Notes: a model not told the origin generated them from the letters alone. Shown: positions 24,982 through 32,677, counted from the first letter of the stretch. The stretch is DNA of 39,524 nucleotides from JAGOZV01 sp964346445 (GCA_964346445.1 CAYFUI010000004.1:1-39524), one strand, 5' to 3'. Numbers and translations: made by a program.

Positions 24982-26390
24982 TTCTTTTTCTTGGCAGCAG
25001 CTGCCCGGGAGCGCTCACGCTGTTCTTGCCGTTTGGCATCATATTGCTCTTGCCAGTCCGGAGCCAAAGAGCGACCTTGCCTTTTAACCTCTTCTACAGT
25101 AAGTTCTACCGGAAAGCCGTAGGTGTCGTGAAGAATAAAGACCGCCTCACCATCCACTTCAGACTCCCCCAGTTCATGTAATTTTTGTAATCCTTTTTTA
25201 AGTGTACGCCTAAATGAAGCTTCTTCTTTTTCTAATATAGCGACGATTTCTGGAGCCGCCTCTTTAAGGCCAGGAAAATCGTCTTGATAAATGGTTGTTA
25301 TGACGGGAATTGTTTCTCCTAAAAAATTCTCTTCTATCCCCAAAGTAGAGGCATACCTTACGGCCCGCCTTACTAAACGCCTTAGAACGTAGCCGTGCTC
25401 TTTATTGCCAGGGCTAACACCGTCAAAAACTAGCAGAGTGGCTGCCCGTAAATGGTCGGCAATTACGCGCATGGCTTCTTTATTCTCTTCATAAGGCAAG
25501 CCACTACTTAGCTCGACCTGCTGTATGATGGGCTTTAGTAAATTAACCTGAAAAACATCTGGCGTATTTTGTGCCGCGGCAGCTATACGTTCTAAGCCAC
25601 CACCAAAATCTACATTTTTATTCTCTAAGAGCGAAAAGCTGCCATCTGCGTTGCGCTTATATTGCATGAAAACCTGGTTGCCAATCTCCATGAAGCGACC
25701 ACCGTCACTTGCAGGGTGCGGCTTGCCAAATGCAGGATCGTGATGGGTAGACCCAAAATCATAAAACACCTCACTATCGGGACCACATGGATCTCCAAGT
25801 GGCGTTCCTTCTATTCCGGCCCCCCTACTCCACCAGTTCTCCTTATCATCATAGAAAAAGATCCGTTCTCCTGGTTTTATCCCCCTAGCGTCTCCATCTT
25901 TGGCACTACCAATAACGGCTATTTTAGCTTCAATTCCATGCTCTTTAAAAACCTTTTGCCAAATCTTAGCACTCTCTTCATCGCGTGGTATACCATGCTC
26001 TTCGTCACCCATGAAAGCTGTTACATAAATTTTGTTTGGGTCTAAGCCGACCTCTTTAGTTAAAAATTCAAAAAACCAACGTATCTGCTGTTCTTTAAAG
26101 TAATCTCCTAAGCTCCAATTGCCTAGCATTTCAAAGAAAGTGGTGTGGTTATTGTCTCCTACCTCTTCAATGTCTTGCGTCCTTATACAAGTTTGACTAT
26201 CTACCAGGCGTTGCCCTTCAGGATGGGCCGCACCAAGCAAGTAAGGCAGTAGTGGCTGCATGCCACTACTTGTAAATAGAGTAGTGTCATCACCTTCTAG
26301 CTTTAGCTTTGCGCGCGGTATAGCTGCATGCTGCCTATCTTTATAAAAATTAATATATTTACGGCGGATTTGGTTAGCATTTGTAATCAT
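24978..26390 (-). CDS. alaS: Alanine-tRNA ligase, short form without editing domain
   Basis: Charges tRNA-Ala. Starting at ATG 26390 (MITNANQIRRKYINFYKDRQH) the protein has ~470 aa, about half the usual ~870. The class II catalytic core is complete (FTSSGMQPLLPYLLG, TFFEMLGNWSLGDYF, GNQVFMQYKR, GGGLERIAAA) and so is the tRNA-binding helical region (HGYVLRRLVRRAVRYAS, HDTYGFPVELT). The editing domain and the C-Ala oligomerisation domain are absent. The ORF ends cleanly in a basic Ala/Lys tail rather than by a frameshift. An upstream start at 26450 would overlap ksgA and skip the -10 box at 26406-26398, which lies 7 bases before the chosen ATG. Confidence 0.94.
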   Translation of the reverse strand: MITNANQIRRKYINFYKDRQHAAIPRAKLKLEGDDTTLFTSSGMQPLLPYLLGAAHPEGQRLVDSQTCIRTQDIEEVGDNNHTTFFEMLGNWSLGDYFKEQQIRWFFEFLTKEVGLDPNKIYVTAFMGDEEHGIPRDEESAKIWQKVFKEHGIEAKIAVIGSAKDGDARGIKPGERIFFYDDKENWWSRGAGIEGTPLGDPCGPDSEVFYDFGSTHHDPAFGKPHPASDGGRFMEIGNQVFMQYKRNADGSFSLLENKNVDFGGGLERIAAAAQNTPDVFQVNLLKPIIQQVELSSGLPYEENKEAMRVIADHLRAATLLVFDGVSPGNKEHGYVLRRLVRRAVRYASTLGIEENFLGETIPVITTIYQDDFPGLKEAAPEIVAILEKEEASFRRTLKKGLQKLHELGESEVDGEAVFILHDTYGFPVELTVEEVKRQGRSLAPDWQEQYDAKRQEQRERSRAAAAKKKN

Positions 26391-26397
26391 AAAAGTT

Positions 26398-26406
26398 ATT
26401 ATACCA
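26398..26406 (-). promoter_or_regulatory. Extended -10 promoter of alaS
   Basis: TGGTATAAT on the minus strand at the ksgA stop codon region, 7 bases before ATG 26390. It would give a leaderless alaS mRNA independent of ksgA. Confidence 0.65.
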
Positions 26407-26407
26407 T

Positions 26408-27190
26408 TTACTTGGCACTTTTTTGTAAGACGGCTGCTAAGTGCTGCCACTGTTCTATAGTTAAATCCTGCGCCCGCAGGTCTTCTCTAATGCCAGTTTC
26501 ATCTAAAGCGCGCCCTACTTGTTCCTTGGTAAAGTTAAGCCCACCGGCTAAGCTAGTTTTTATTTTCTTGCGTTTAGCAGAAAAACCAGCCTTAACTACG
26601 CGAAAAAACCATTTTTGTTGACTGGGTGCCACTAAAGGCCGGTGGCGCTTTTCAAACACAACCACCTGTGAATCAACTTTAGGAGGCGGGGTAAAATACT
26701 CCTTACCAACAACTGGCCCCAAGTGAACTTTTGCATAAATTTGGGCACTAATTGAAAGAATACTGTGGGCTCCACTATCCGCTACAAGGCGCTCTGCTAC
26801 CTCTTTTTGTATTAAAATAACTGTTGTTAGCGGTGGATTAGTTGAAGTTAAAAGTGTTTCAACAATTTTACTGGTTATATAATAAGGGACATTCGCAACA
26901 ACCTTGTAGCCTGCTGGCAGACCATTCAAGTCAAACTGCAAAAAATCCTGGTTAACCACCTTCAAGCTAGTGCCGGGAAACTGAGCTGGTAACTTTTTAG
27001 CTAGTGCGGAATCTAATTCAACCGCCACCACCACACCAGCTTGGCGAAGTAGCACACTAGTTAACGTACCTAACCCGGGACCCACCTCTAGCACGGTATC
27101 TGCTTTAGTTAAATTAGCTTCGTTGGCTATACTTTCTAAAACTTGCCTATCTTTTAGCCAATGCTGTCCTAGGCTTTTATTTGTAGCCAT
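26408..27190 (-). CDS. rsmA: 16S rRNA (adenine-N6,N6) dimethyltransferase KsgA/RsmA
   Basis: Dimethylates the two adjacent adenines in the 3' terminal helix of 16S rRNA. The 260-aa product has the family N-terminus SLGQHWLKDRQVLESIA, the SAM motif I LEVGPGLGTLTSVLL (~39-53), the acidic ribose-binding AVELDSAL, and the catalytic NVPYYITSKIVETLL (a variant of NLPYN/Y). A C-terminal helical domain follows (FFRVVKAGFSAKRKKIKTSL). The ATG lies 3 bases after the stop of the Rpf-like gene, as in the actinobacterial rpfB-ksgA pair. Confidence 0.96.
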   Translation of the reverse strand: MATNKSLGQHWLKDRQVLESIANEANLTKADTVLEVGPGLGTLTSVLLRQAGVVVAVELDSALAKKLPAQFPGTSLKVVNQDFLQFDLNGLPAGYKVVANVPYYITSKIVETLLTSTNPPLTTVILIQKEVAERLVADSGAHSILSISAQIYAKVHLGPVVGKEYFTPPPKVDSQVVVFEKRHRPLVAPSQQKWFFRVVKAGFSAKRKKIKTSLAGGLNFTKEQVGRALDETGIREDLRAQDLTIEQWQHLAAVLQKSAK

Positions 27191-27193
27191 CGC

Positions 27194-28378
27194 CTACAGT
27201 ATGCCTTTAGACCGCATTTGCTTGGCGCATCCTGGGAATTGTGTAAAAATACTAGACCTAGACAGTAGGTTTTGCACGGCCTGCTTTTGTGCCTCTAGCG
27301 GCGCTTGGTGTGGCATCACCCCATTGTAAGGCGCAGGCGCGACGCTTCGCCAAGTAGCAGGCATGAATTGAAAGGCTCCATAAAAGCCATTGCCTGAGTT
27401 ACGAGTGGCGGTCATACCACTCTCACACATTCCTAATGCTGTAATTTGGGCATCCGTAAGAGGTCCACCAGTGTAGGTGAACTTAGCTCCATGAACTTCC
27501 ACCTGCTTGATAGCCGGCTGAGTAGTTATACTGCCAGTTTCCTTGCGCGACACCTCCACTCCGTCCTGAATAATAATTTCATAGGTGACGGTCCGCTGTC
27601 CCTTTTTACCCGGTTGACGGATCTCCTTAAAGCCTGGTTCTTTGTCGGCATCCTGTATTTTCTCTATAATGAAGGGCACCTCTTCGTCCACGGTTATGGT
27701 TTGCCTTCCTTCACGCCAAATGCGTAGAGGCATCCCGGGTACGATGGCATCTGTTTCTAGGTGTGACATCCTGTCATCGGGCCCAAGAACCAGCCCCTCT
27801 TCTTTTATAAAACCAGCAACATCTTTTGCTTGCGTATATACTTGCTTACTATTTCCATAAAAAGTTAGATTAATTGGTGTGGCCCTAGTAATTACTACCC
27901 TTAAGCCAATACCATCTATTAATTCGTTAGCCTTCTCTACCCTTACTATATCTTTCTCGTTAATGGCAATCTGAGCACCCTTGACGATCTCATTACCTGT
28001 CTGATAAGAGGAGATGGCTGGTAGCTTTGCGCCACCATCTACAATAACTACTGGGCGCGCTCTATAAACATTAATATTGAATTCCAAGTTTTTTATCTCA
28101 GTTTCAAGACTTGGCTCAACCCTGTCATGCTCATTTAAGACAATGCCAGAGTCTTTCATTGCCTCTTTAACAGTACTGCCATTAGTAATTACCGTTGTTT
28201 TTGTGCCTTTATCATAAATATTAATTAATTTATTACGCCCATCACCAGGAGTGGCGCTACGTGCACTTGTACGTGGTACAAGTGTAGAAAAAAACAATAA
28301 GGCCAGCATGGCCGCAACCAAGATCATGAAGCGGTTAAAAGTGTTAAGATGGATAATACTTTGGTGAGTCTTTTTCAT
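27194..28378 (-). CDS. RpfB-like resuscitation-promoting factor (DUF348, G5 and Rpf domains)
   Basis: A secreted or membrane-anchored muralytic enzyme. From ATG 28378 (MKKTHQ) there is a signal/anchor helix (~14-34, FMILVAAMLALLFFS). DUF348 repeats follow (~55-105, TTVITNGSTVKEAMKDSG; ~165-215, QVYTQAKDVAGFIKEEGLVL), a G5 domain (~225-300, VPFIIEKIQDADKEPG) and a C-terminal Rpf lysozyme-like domain with catalytic Glu in MCESGM, then GNGFYGAFQFMPATW and the second Cys in FPGC. Rpf enzymes cleave peptidoglycan and wake dormant Actinobacteria. The longer ORF to 28405 is unlikely because its ATG lies inside the -10 box TATAATG. Confidence 0.93.
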   Translation of the reverse strand: MKKTHQSIIHLNTFNRFMILVAAMLALLFFSTLVPRTSARSATPGDGRNKLINIYDKGTKTTVITNGSTVKEAMKDSGIVLNEHDRVEPSLETEIKNLEFNINVYRARPVVIVDGGAKLPAISSYQTGNEIVKGAQIAINEKDIVRVEKANELIDGIGLRVVITRATPINLTFYGNSKQVYTQAKDVAGFIKEEGLVLGPDDRMSHLETDAIVPGMPLRIWREGRQTITVDEEVPFIIEKIQDADKEPGFKEIRQPGKKGQRTVTYEIIIQDGVEVSRKETGSITTQPAIKQVEVHGAKFTYTGGPLTDAQITALGMCESGMTATRNSGNGFYGAFQFMPATWRSVAPAPYNGVMPHQAPLEAQKQAVQNLLSRSSIFTQFPGCAKQMRSKGIL

Positions 28379-28403
28379 AATTATGCCGGTAAAGGCACCT
28401 ATC

Positions 28404-28412
28404 ATTATACCA
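28404..28412 (-). promoter_or_regulatory. Extended -10 promoter of the rpf-ksgA pair
   Basis: TGGTATAAT on the minus strand. The predicted start is ~28397, leaving a ~19-nt leader before ATG 28378. Confidence 0.6.
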
Positions 28413-28470
28413 CTATTTGTTTAAACACTTAAAATCGATTGCCTTTATGCTTATTTTATGGCGTAAAGTA

Positions 28471-28499
28471 TTGACATATTATGCTATTTATGATAAAGT
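28471..28499 (+). promoter_or_regulatory. Promoter of the structured leader and the 28847 surface-protein gene
   Basis: TTGACA (28471-28476), 17 bp, TAAAGT (28494-28499) with TGA directly upstream (extended -10). The predicted start is ~28506, giving a leader of about 340 nt. A TATAAT at 28564-28569 lacks a fitting -35. Confidence 0.7.
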
Positions 28500-28505
28500 G
28501 AATGT

Positions 28506-28846
28506 AATTCCCTAGTTAGGTGAGGTGGAGCTTGCCAACAGTGAAGAACCTTAACAATTAAGCTATAATTTACAGTACTAAAAATTGCTTGTGAATGTAG
28601 CCCTTAGTGGCTTACCTGAGCCCTTCTCGCAAAGAGGGTGCAGGCTGCCCTTAAGGGCTGCATTCGCAGCTATCACAGTACTTGAATAATTGCACAACCC
28701 TTCTTTCTCGCTGTTTTTGCTTAGACGCAACGACACTTGGAGTAGTGCCAGGGCTATAAATACTTTTTTATCCTTATAGTTCTTGCACTACTCCAACCTG
28801 AGGGAGTGGTTCAAATACCTCCCTGCAAAGGGAAAGGAGGAAGAGG
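28506..28846 (+). ncRNA. Candidate structured cis-regulatory leader (riboswitch-like)
   Basis: This ~340-nt stretch has no ORF but strong secondary structure. First, a rod-like hairpin at 28572-28683: AGTACT ends pair, then 16 bp pair between 28591-28606 and 28652-28667, then CCTG/CAGG and CCCTT/GAGGG. Second, a long hairpin with a perfect 12-bp stem (28737-28748 with 28785-28796) extended by GCTATAA/TTATAGT. Third, AGGGAG (28801-28806) pairs with CTCCCT (28819-28824). The overlapping CCTCC (28818-28822) can instead pair with GGAGG (28836-28840), the Shine-Dalgarno of the next gene. The two pairings exclude each other, as in a translational switch. No family assigned. Confidence 0.5.
28677..28689 (+). 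repeat. Left copy of a 13-bp inverted repeat flanking the 28847 gene
   Basis: AGTACTTGAATAA here is the exact reverse complement of TTATTCAAGTACT at 30310-30322. The two copies enclose the 28847 gene but not its promoter. Confidence 0.7.
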
Positions 28847-30304
28847 ATGCTTCAAACATTGATCGTAGCGCTGGCCGGCTTTACAAGCCTGCTATTTAGT
28901 GCGTTTTATGCTATCAAAGCATACAACGTGTCTAGCGTTAAAAAGGTAAAAACCGCTACCGGCTCCACCAAGGAACTGGTGCGGCACAATGACAAGGTAG
29001 TCCGCTACGTGTGGACTTCCTGGTTTCTACTAGCAATTGGCACACTAATTGTCAGCGGAGTTCTGCTGCATTGGTGGTTAATTGCCTGGCTGATTGCCAT
29101 CTTGGGTTTTATTCCATATGCCATTTTCTTTAAGCCATACTTTAAGTCTGGCTGGTATGTGGCAACACCCACACTAGTTGCAGTGGCCGCCGTTGTAACA
29201 TCCATGGTTAGCTCAATTTTGTTAACCCCACCAGTGTCAGCAGAAGTTAACATTGGTATAAGTGATGTAACCGAAGTGGTTGCAGTTTCCGAGAAACCGC
29301 AATCGTCTGAGGATAAGCAAGGTGGTTGTCCGGCTGAATTCGTTCAAACCGGACACATGGCAAATGATGACACACGCATTGATGACACGTTAGCAAAAAC
29401 CATCTTAAGTGTTAAAAAAGAGGCTAAGAACTTGCCGGAGAATAAGCGTAGTGCTTACGTCTCGGATGAGCTCGAAAAGGCTATTTTGACCATGATGGGT
29501 CACAACTATCGTGCACTCATTTCTGCAGCCATCACCTTTGATGCCCTACCTGCTAGTAAAAACACCGCCGAGCAAAATGCTAAGCTCTTAACACCAGATG
29601 GGTCTTGCCTGTCTGAAGAAGGGCAACAGCTCTACCACATGACAAAAGCTATTATGGGTGCTTTTGTTGAAAGCTACAGTGAAGCAGACGTCCCTGAGGG
29701 CGCCGTTAACAGTGGCTTTAATAATGGTGAGCTAGTAGTAGCAAACTTTGCCGGCATCTATGGTGACCGTAGTGGACTCAGCATGAACCTTAAGGATGGC
29801 AACAAGGTTTTCGTTTTGGGCCGTTGCGCTAACTGGAGTTTCTCACCGAATGGCAAGCTTGTCACTAAGCTTCCACCCGGAAAAACAGATAACCCCAAGC
29901 CCGACAAGCCTAAAAAGCCAGACAAGCCGACACCACCCTTAAAGGGTAAGGGCACTAGTAACCCCGATAGTCAACACGACTTTTGGGGCGATGTTTCTGG
30001 CGGTGGTGGAGAAACTACTCCGCCACCAGGACCAATGGTTTCTGATGACGGAGGTAGTACCTGGAAGCCAACTAAACCGGCTAAACCTAGTACACCACCC
30101 GGCTCACCAGCACCACCCACAGTCCAGGCGCCCAACACTGGTGGTAAGCCTTCTGAGAACAACGATCTTACCCAACCCACACCACCTAATGGCGGTGTAA
30201 CGGTAAATCCTGACTCATCAGGCACCACACCAAGTGGAGGCACCAAGCCTACTACCGATCCCGGAGACGACAACAACGAAACAATTGCGCCTCCGCCGGA
30301 TTAA
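28847..30304 (+). CDS. Multi-pass membrane protein with Pro/Thr-rich extracellular tail, unrecognised
   Basis: I do not recognise the family. The 485 aa begin with about four hydrophobic helices (~3-23, 54-76, 77-96, 106-128). A likely extracytoplasmic domain follows (~135-340) with three cysteines (GGCPAEF, DGSCLSEEG, GRCANWS) and helical segments (ILSVKKEAKNLPENKRSAYV). A long low-complexity Pro/Thr/Gly/Lys tail (~345-485) of PKKPDKP- and TPPGSPAPP-like runs looks like a wall-spanning stalk. No LPxTG motif is seen. It has one of the strongest Shine-Dalgarno sequences in the window (AAAGGAGG, 6 nt before ATG), behind the structured leader. Inverted 13-bp repeats flank the gene. Confidence 0.8.
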   Translation: MLQTLIVALAGFTSLLFSAFYAIKAYNVSSVKKVKTATGSTKELVRHNDKVVRYVWTSWFLLAIGTLIVSGVLLHWWLIAWLIAILGFIPYAIFFKPYFKSGWYVATPTLVAVAAVVTSMVSSILLTPPVSAEVNIGISDVTEVVAVSEKPQSSEDKQGGCPAEFVQTGHMANDDTRIDDTLAKTILSVKKEAKNLPENKRSAYVSDELEKAILTMMGHNYRALISAAITFDALPASKNTAEQNAKLLTPDGSCLSEEGQQLYHMTKAIMGAFVESYSEADVPEGAVNSGFNNGELVVANFAGIYGDRSGLSMNLKDGNKVFVLGRCANWSFSPNGKLVTKLPPGKTDNPKPDKPKKPDKPTPPLKGKGTSNPDSQHDFWGDVSGGGGETTPPPGPMVSDDGGSTWKPTKPAKPSTPPGSPAPPTVQAPNTGGKPSENNDLTQPTPPNGGVTVNPDSSGTTPSGGTKPTTDPGDDNNETIAPPPD

Positions 30305-30309
30305 ACCTC

Positions 30310-30322
30310 TTATTCAAGTACT
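30310..30322 (-). repeat. Right copy of a 13-bp inverted repeat flanking the 28847 gene
   Basis: TTATTCAAGTACT, the exact reverse complement of 28677-28689, begins 6 bases after the stop codon of the 28847 gene. The match does not extend further on either side. Confidence 0.7.
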
Positions 30323-30327
30323 CAACA

Positions 30328-30400
30328 CCGAGCCTTGCTCGGAACGCCAGAGAGTAGATCTCGTTGAGGAATTAACGATGATCCTCTCTGGCGGATCATC
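30328..30400 (+). terminator. Nested and alternative hairpins after the 28847 gene
   Basis: CCGAGC/GCTCGG (30328-30342) is a short hairpin. CGCCAGAGAG (30345-30354) pairs with CTCTCTGGCG (30384-30393), with inner GATC/GATC and TCGTT/AACGA, about 19 bp in all. Alternatively GATGATCC (30377-30384) pairs with GGATCATC (30393-30400). No U-tract follows, so this may be an RNA 3' end stabiliser or processing site rather than an intrinsic terminator. The rest of 30401-30614 is AT-rich with no ORF or further structure that I can support. Confidence 0.45.
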
Positions 30401-30583
30401 ACATTAAATAATAAACTATTTTGGTGGCAGCTAAAGCATTTTCTTATAAATAACTTATTTATATAAATTAGTAAGGTGAATTATGGCTTAATTGGTTAGT
30501 CCTTTAACAATTTAGAAATAACTGCGCCCGTAAACACCAAACCAAAAGCTCTATTACTACCTACCCACCCGTAGTGTATGTAA

Positions 30584-30643
30584 TTGGCTTAATGATAAAA
30601 GAATAATTAATAATAATTGGCATTAATGCGAGATATGCCAATT
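30584..30643 (+). promoter_or_regulatory. Possible promoter and 5' hairpin of the DUF11 adhesin gene
   Basis: TTGGCT (30584-30589) and TAATAA (30608-30613) with an 18-bp spacer form a weak promoter. Directly downstream AATTGGCAT (30615-30623) and ATGCCAATT (30635-30643) form a perfect 9-bp stem, which would sit at the 5' end of the mRNA or could be an operator. AAGGA follows, 7 nt before ATG 30658. Confidence 0.45.
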
Positions 30644-30657
30644 GAAAGGATAGTGAT

Positions 30658-32601
30658 ATGCGTAAGATATTTAATGCTATTAGGTCACTGCCTAAGCGCT
30701 ACTACATAATAACTGTCGCTTTGTTAGCGGCTGTAATTGTGCCTGCAGCGCTCAATGCATGGGGACCAAGCGATAGGCCAACCTTTACATGGGACAAGCC
30801 TGCAAGTTATGTAACATTTAACTCAATGACAAATAACCCTAAACAGGGTGATGAACGTGATTTTTTCAAAATCCGTGACTATACAAACAACGGTAAGTTT
30901 ACCGATAAAATAGACCTGGTGCCAGGTAATGAATATGAAATTACAGCCTATTACCACAACGATGCATCAGAAACCTTAAATGATGCGGCGCACAACTATG
31001 TTGGCGTAGCAAAAGGTGCTTACATGCGAGTTGAGATGCCCGAAGTAATAAAGGCTGGCCAGATTGGACGAATGAATGCTTTTATTGGCGCAACTAATGC
31101 CAAGCCAGCACAGGTCTGGGATGAGGTTTACGGTAATAATAAAACTGCTGGAGACATGACTCTCCGCTACGTGCCTAACTCAGCCACCATCCGCAATAAT
31201 GGTGCACTTAATGGGTCCAAGATAGATTTAAATAAATTAGCTGGACCAAATGGCACCCCATTAGGCTACGATAAGCTTGATGGAGTTCTGAACGGCTGTG
31301 AACGGTACTCTGGGTTTATTACCTACCGAATTGTAGCCGACCAACCGAATTTTGAACTTTACAAGCAAGTGCGCAAGGCCGACAATGGCACCTGGGGTGA
31401 AAACGTAAACGTCACACCAAAAGAAGAGGTGGAATTTAGAATAGAGTATAAAAACACCGGCACTGTCAAGCAAGAACCCGTCACAATAAACGACAAATTA
31501 CCCGCAGGCTTAACTTATGTTGCTGGATCAAGTGTTTTTGCCAATTCAACCACCAAGGGTGAGTGGAAGCCAGTTGGACATGACGACATTGTAAAAAATG
31601 GCGTTAATGTTGGGGGGTACCACCCTAAGGCGAATGTCTTTGTAAAATTTAAAGCAAGGATAGACGAACAGGCGCTAAAATGTGGTAAGAATGAATTAGT
31701 AAATAATGCATTCGCTAATACCAATAACGGCACCAAGCGGGACACAGCTACTGTTACTGTCACCAAAGAGTGTGAACCTGAACCACAAGCTATTTATACT
31801 TGTGACGCTCTTAACGTAACCAAGCTTTCACGGACTAAGTTTAAGTTTGACACTAAGTACACGGTAAAAAACGCCACCTATATGCATACTACTTACGTAG
31901 TAAAAGATGCCAGTGGCAAAGAAATCTATCGTGGCACCAATCAAGAGTTTACTAGCGACAAGGTAGGCAAATATACCGTACAATCGTTTGTAACAGTTAA
32001 AACTAAGAGCGGCGAAGAGACCGTAACAAGTGCCGGCTGTACTAAAAGTTTTGAAGTTGTCAAAGAGAAGCAGCCAGCCATTAAGATAGAGAAAACTGTT
32101 AATGGTAAGGAGCACGACAAGGTAGATTTAAATCAAGAATTTAACTACCAAATAGCAGTTACCAACACTGGTGAAGTAGAATTGAAAAATGCTGTAGTAG
32201 TAGACAAAGCCCCACAGCACGTTCAATTCATTAAGGCAGATAAAGGCGTGATAGAAGAGAACGTCTGGACCTACACCATCCCAACACTTAAGGTAGGTGA
32301 AACACAAAAATTCACCATTACCGCCAAAGTAGTCAAGGAGGTAGAAGGTAATATCAAAAACACGGCTTGCGTGGACACACCAACCATCCCAGGCTCTCCA
32401 GATGACTGTGATGATGCAACTGTTGAAGTTCCACCAACACCAACACCCCCAACTCCTCCNNNNNNNNNNNNNNNNNNNNNNNNNNNNNNNNNNNNNNNNN
32501 NNNNNNNNNNNNNNNNNNNNNNNNNNNNNNNNNNNNNNNNNNNNNNNNNNNNNNNNNNNAGTGCCGCTTACTACGTAGCTAGCCGTCGTGTGCTAGGCTA
32601 A
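30658..32601 (+). CDS. DUF11-repeat surface adhesin, interrupted by an assembly gap
   Basis: A large secreted protein. A signal/anchor helix (~15-33, YYIITVALLAAVIVPAALNA) is followed by a unique domain (~40-240) and a DUF11 repeat (~245-372; VEFRIEYKNTGTV, INDKLPAGLTYV). Next comes a PKD-like region (~380-470; YTVKNATYMHTTYVVKDASG), a second DUF11 repeat (~475-590; FNYQIAVTNTGEVELKNAVVVD) and a Pro/Thr stalk. The 100-N gap follows, then 13 residues ending AYYVASRRVLG, which look like the end of a C-terminal membrane anchor with a basic tail. DUF11 domains are common in surface proteins with isopeptide-like folds. A good Shine-Dalgarno (AAGGA) precedes the ATG and a strong terminator follows. 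Confidence 0.85.
   Translation: MRKIFNAIRSLPKRYYIITVALLAAVIVPAALNAWGPSDRPTFTWDKPASYVTFNSMTNNPKQGDERDFFKIRDYTNNGKFTDKIDLVPGNEYEITAYYHNDASETLNDAAHNYVGVAKGAYMRVEMPEVIKAGQIGRMNAFIGATNAKPAQVWDEVYGNNKTAGDMTLRYVPNSATIRNNGALNGSKIDLNKLAGPNGTPLGYDKLDGVLNGCERYSGFITYRIVADQPNFELYKQVRKADNGTWGENVNVTPKEEVEFRIEYKNTGTVKQEPVTINDKLPAGLTYVAGSSVFANSTTKGEWKPVGHDDIVKNGVNVGGYHPKANVFVKFKARIDEQALKCGKNELVNNAFANTNNGTKRDTATVTVTKECEPEPQAIYTCDALNVTKLSRTKFKFDTKYTVKNATYMHTTYVVKDASGKEIYRGTNQEFTSDKVGKYTVQSFVTVKTKSGEETVTSAGCTKSFEVVKEKQPAIKIEKTVNGKEHDKVDLNQEFNYQIAVTNTGEVELKNAVVVDKAPQHVQFIKADKGVIEENVWTYTIPTLKVGETQKFTITAKVVKEVEGNIKNTACVDTPTIPGSPDDCDDATVEVPPTPTPPTPXXXXXXXXXXXXXXXXXXXXXXXXXXXXXXXXXXSAAYYVASRRVLG
32460..32559. other. 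Assembly gap, 100 N
   Basis: Exactly 100 N, probably a fixed-length scaffold placeholder rather than a measured size. It falls just after a Pro/Thr repeat (PTPTPPTP) in the DUF11 protein. The frame is kept only if the true gap is 3n+1 bases, which 100 happens to satisfy. A C-terminal sorting signal or membrane helix is probably hidden here. Confidence 0.95.
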
Positions 32602-32641
32602 AAGGGCTGACCGCTCCTATAAAAGCGCTAACAGCTTTTTG

Positions 32642-32677
32642 AAAACCCCCGTTTCAACGGGGGTTTTTGTTTTTTTC
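32642..32677 (+). terminator. Terminator of the DUF11 adhesin gene
   Basis: AAAACCCCCGTT (32642-32653) pairs perfectly with AACGGGGGTTTT (32656-32667), followed by TGTTTTTTTC. A strong rho-independent terminator about 40 bases after the stop. Confidence 0.95.

Noticed and set aside
26391..26450. Longer N-terminus of AlaRS from 26450
   Set aside because: It overlaps the ksgA end, has no match to AlaRS N-termini, and contains the -10 box just before the accepted start.
28572..28683. 6S RNA
   Set aside because: The rod-like shape and an upstream TATAAT are suggestive, but it is too short (~110 nt), lacks a clear central open-promoter-like bubble, and the TATAAT has no -35.
32460..32601. Reading frame of the DUF11 protein continuing through the 100-N gap
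   Set aside because: Continuity depends on the arbitrary N length, so it is not proof. I kept the downstream piece only because its sequence looks like a real C-terminus followed by a terminator.
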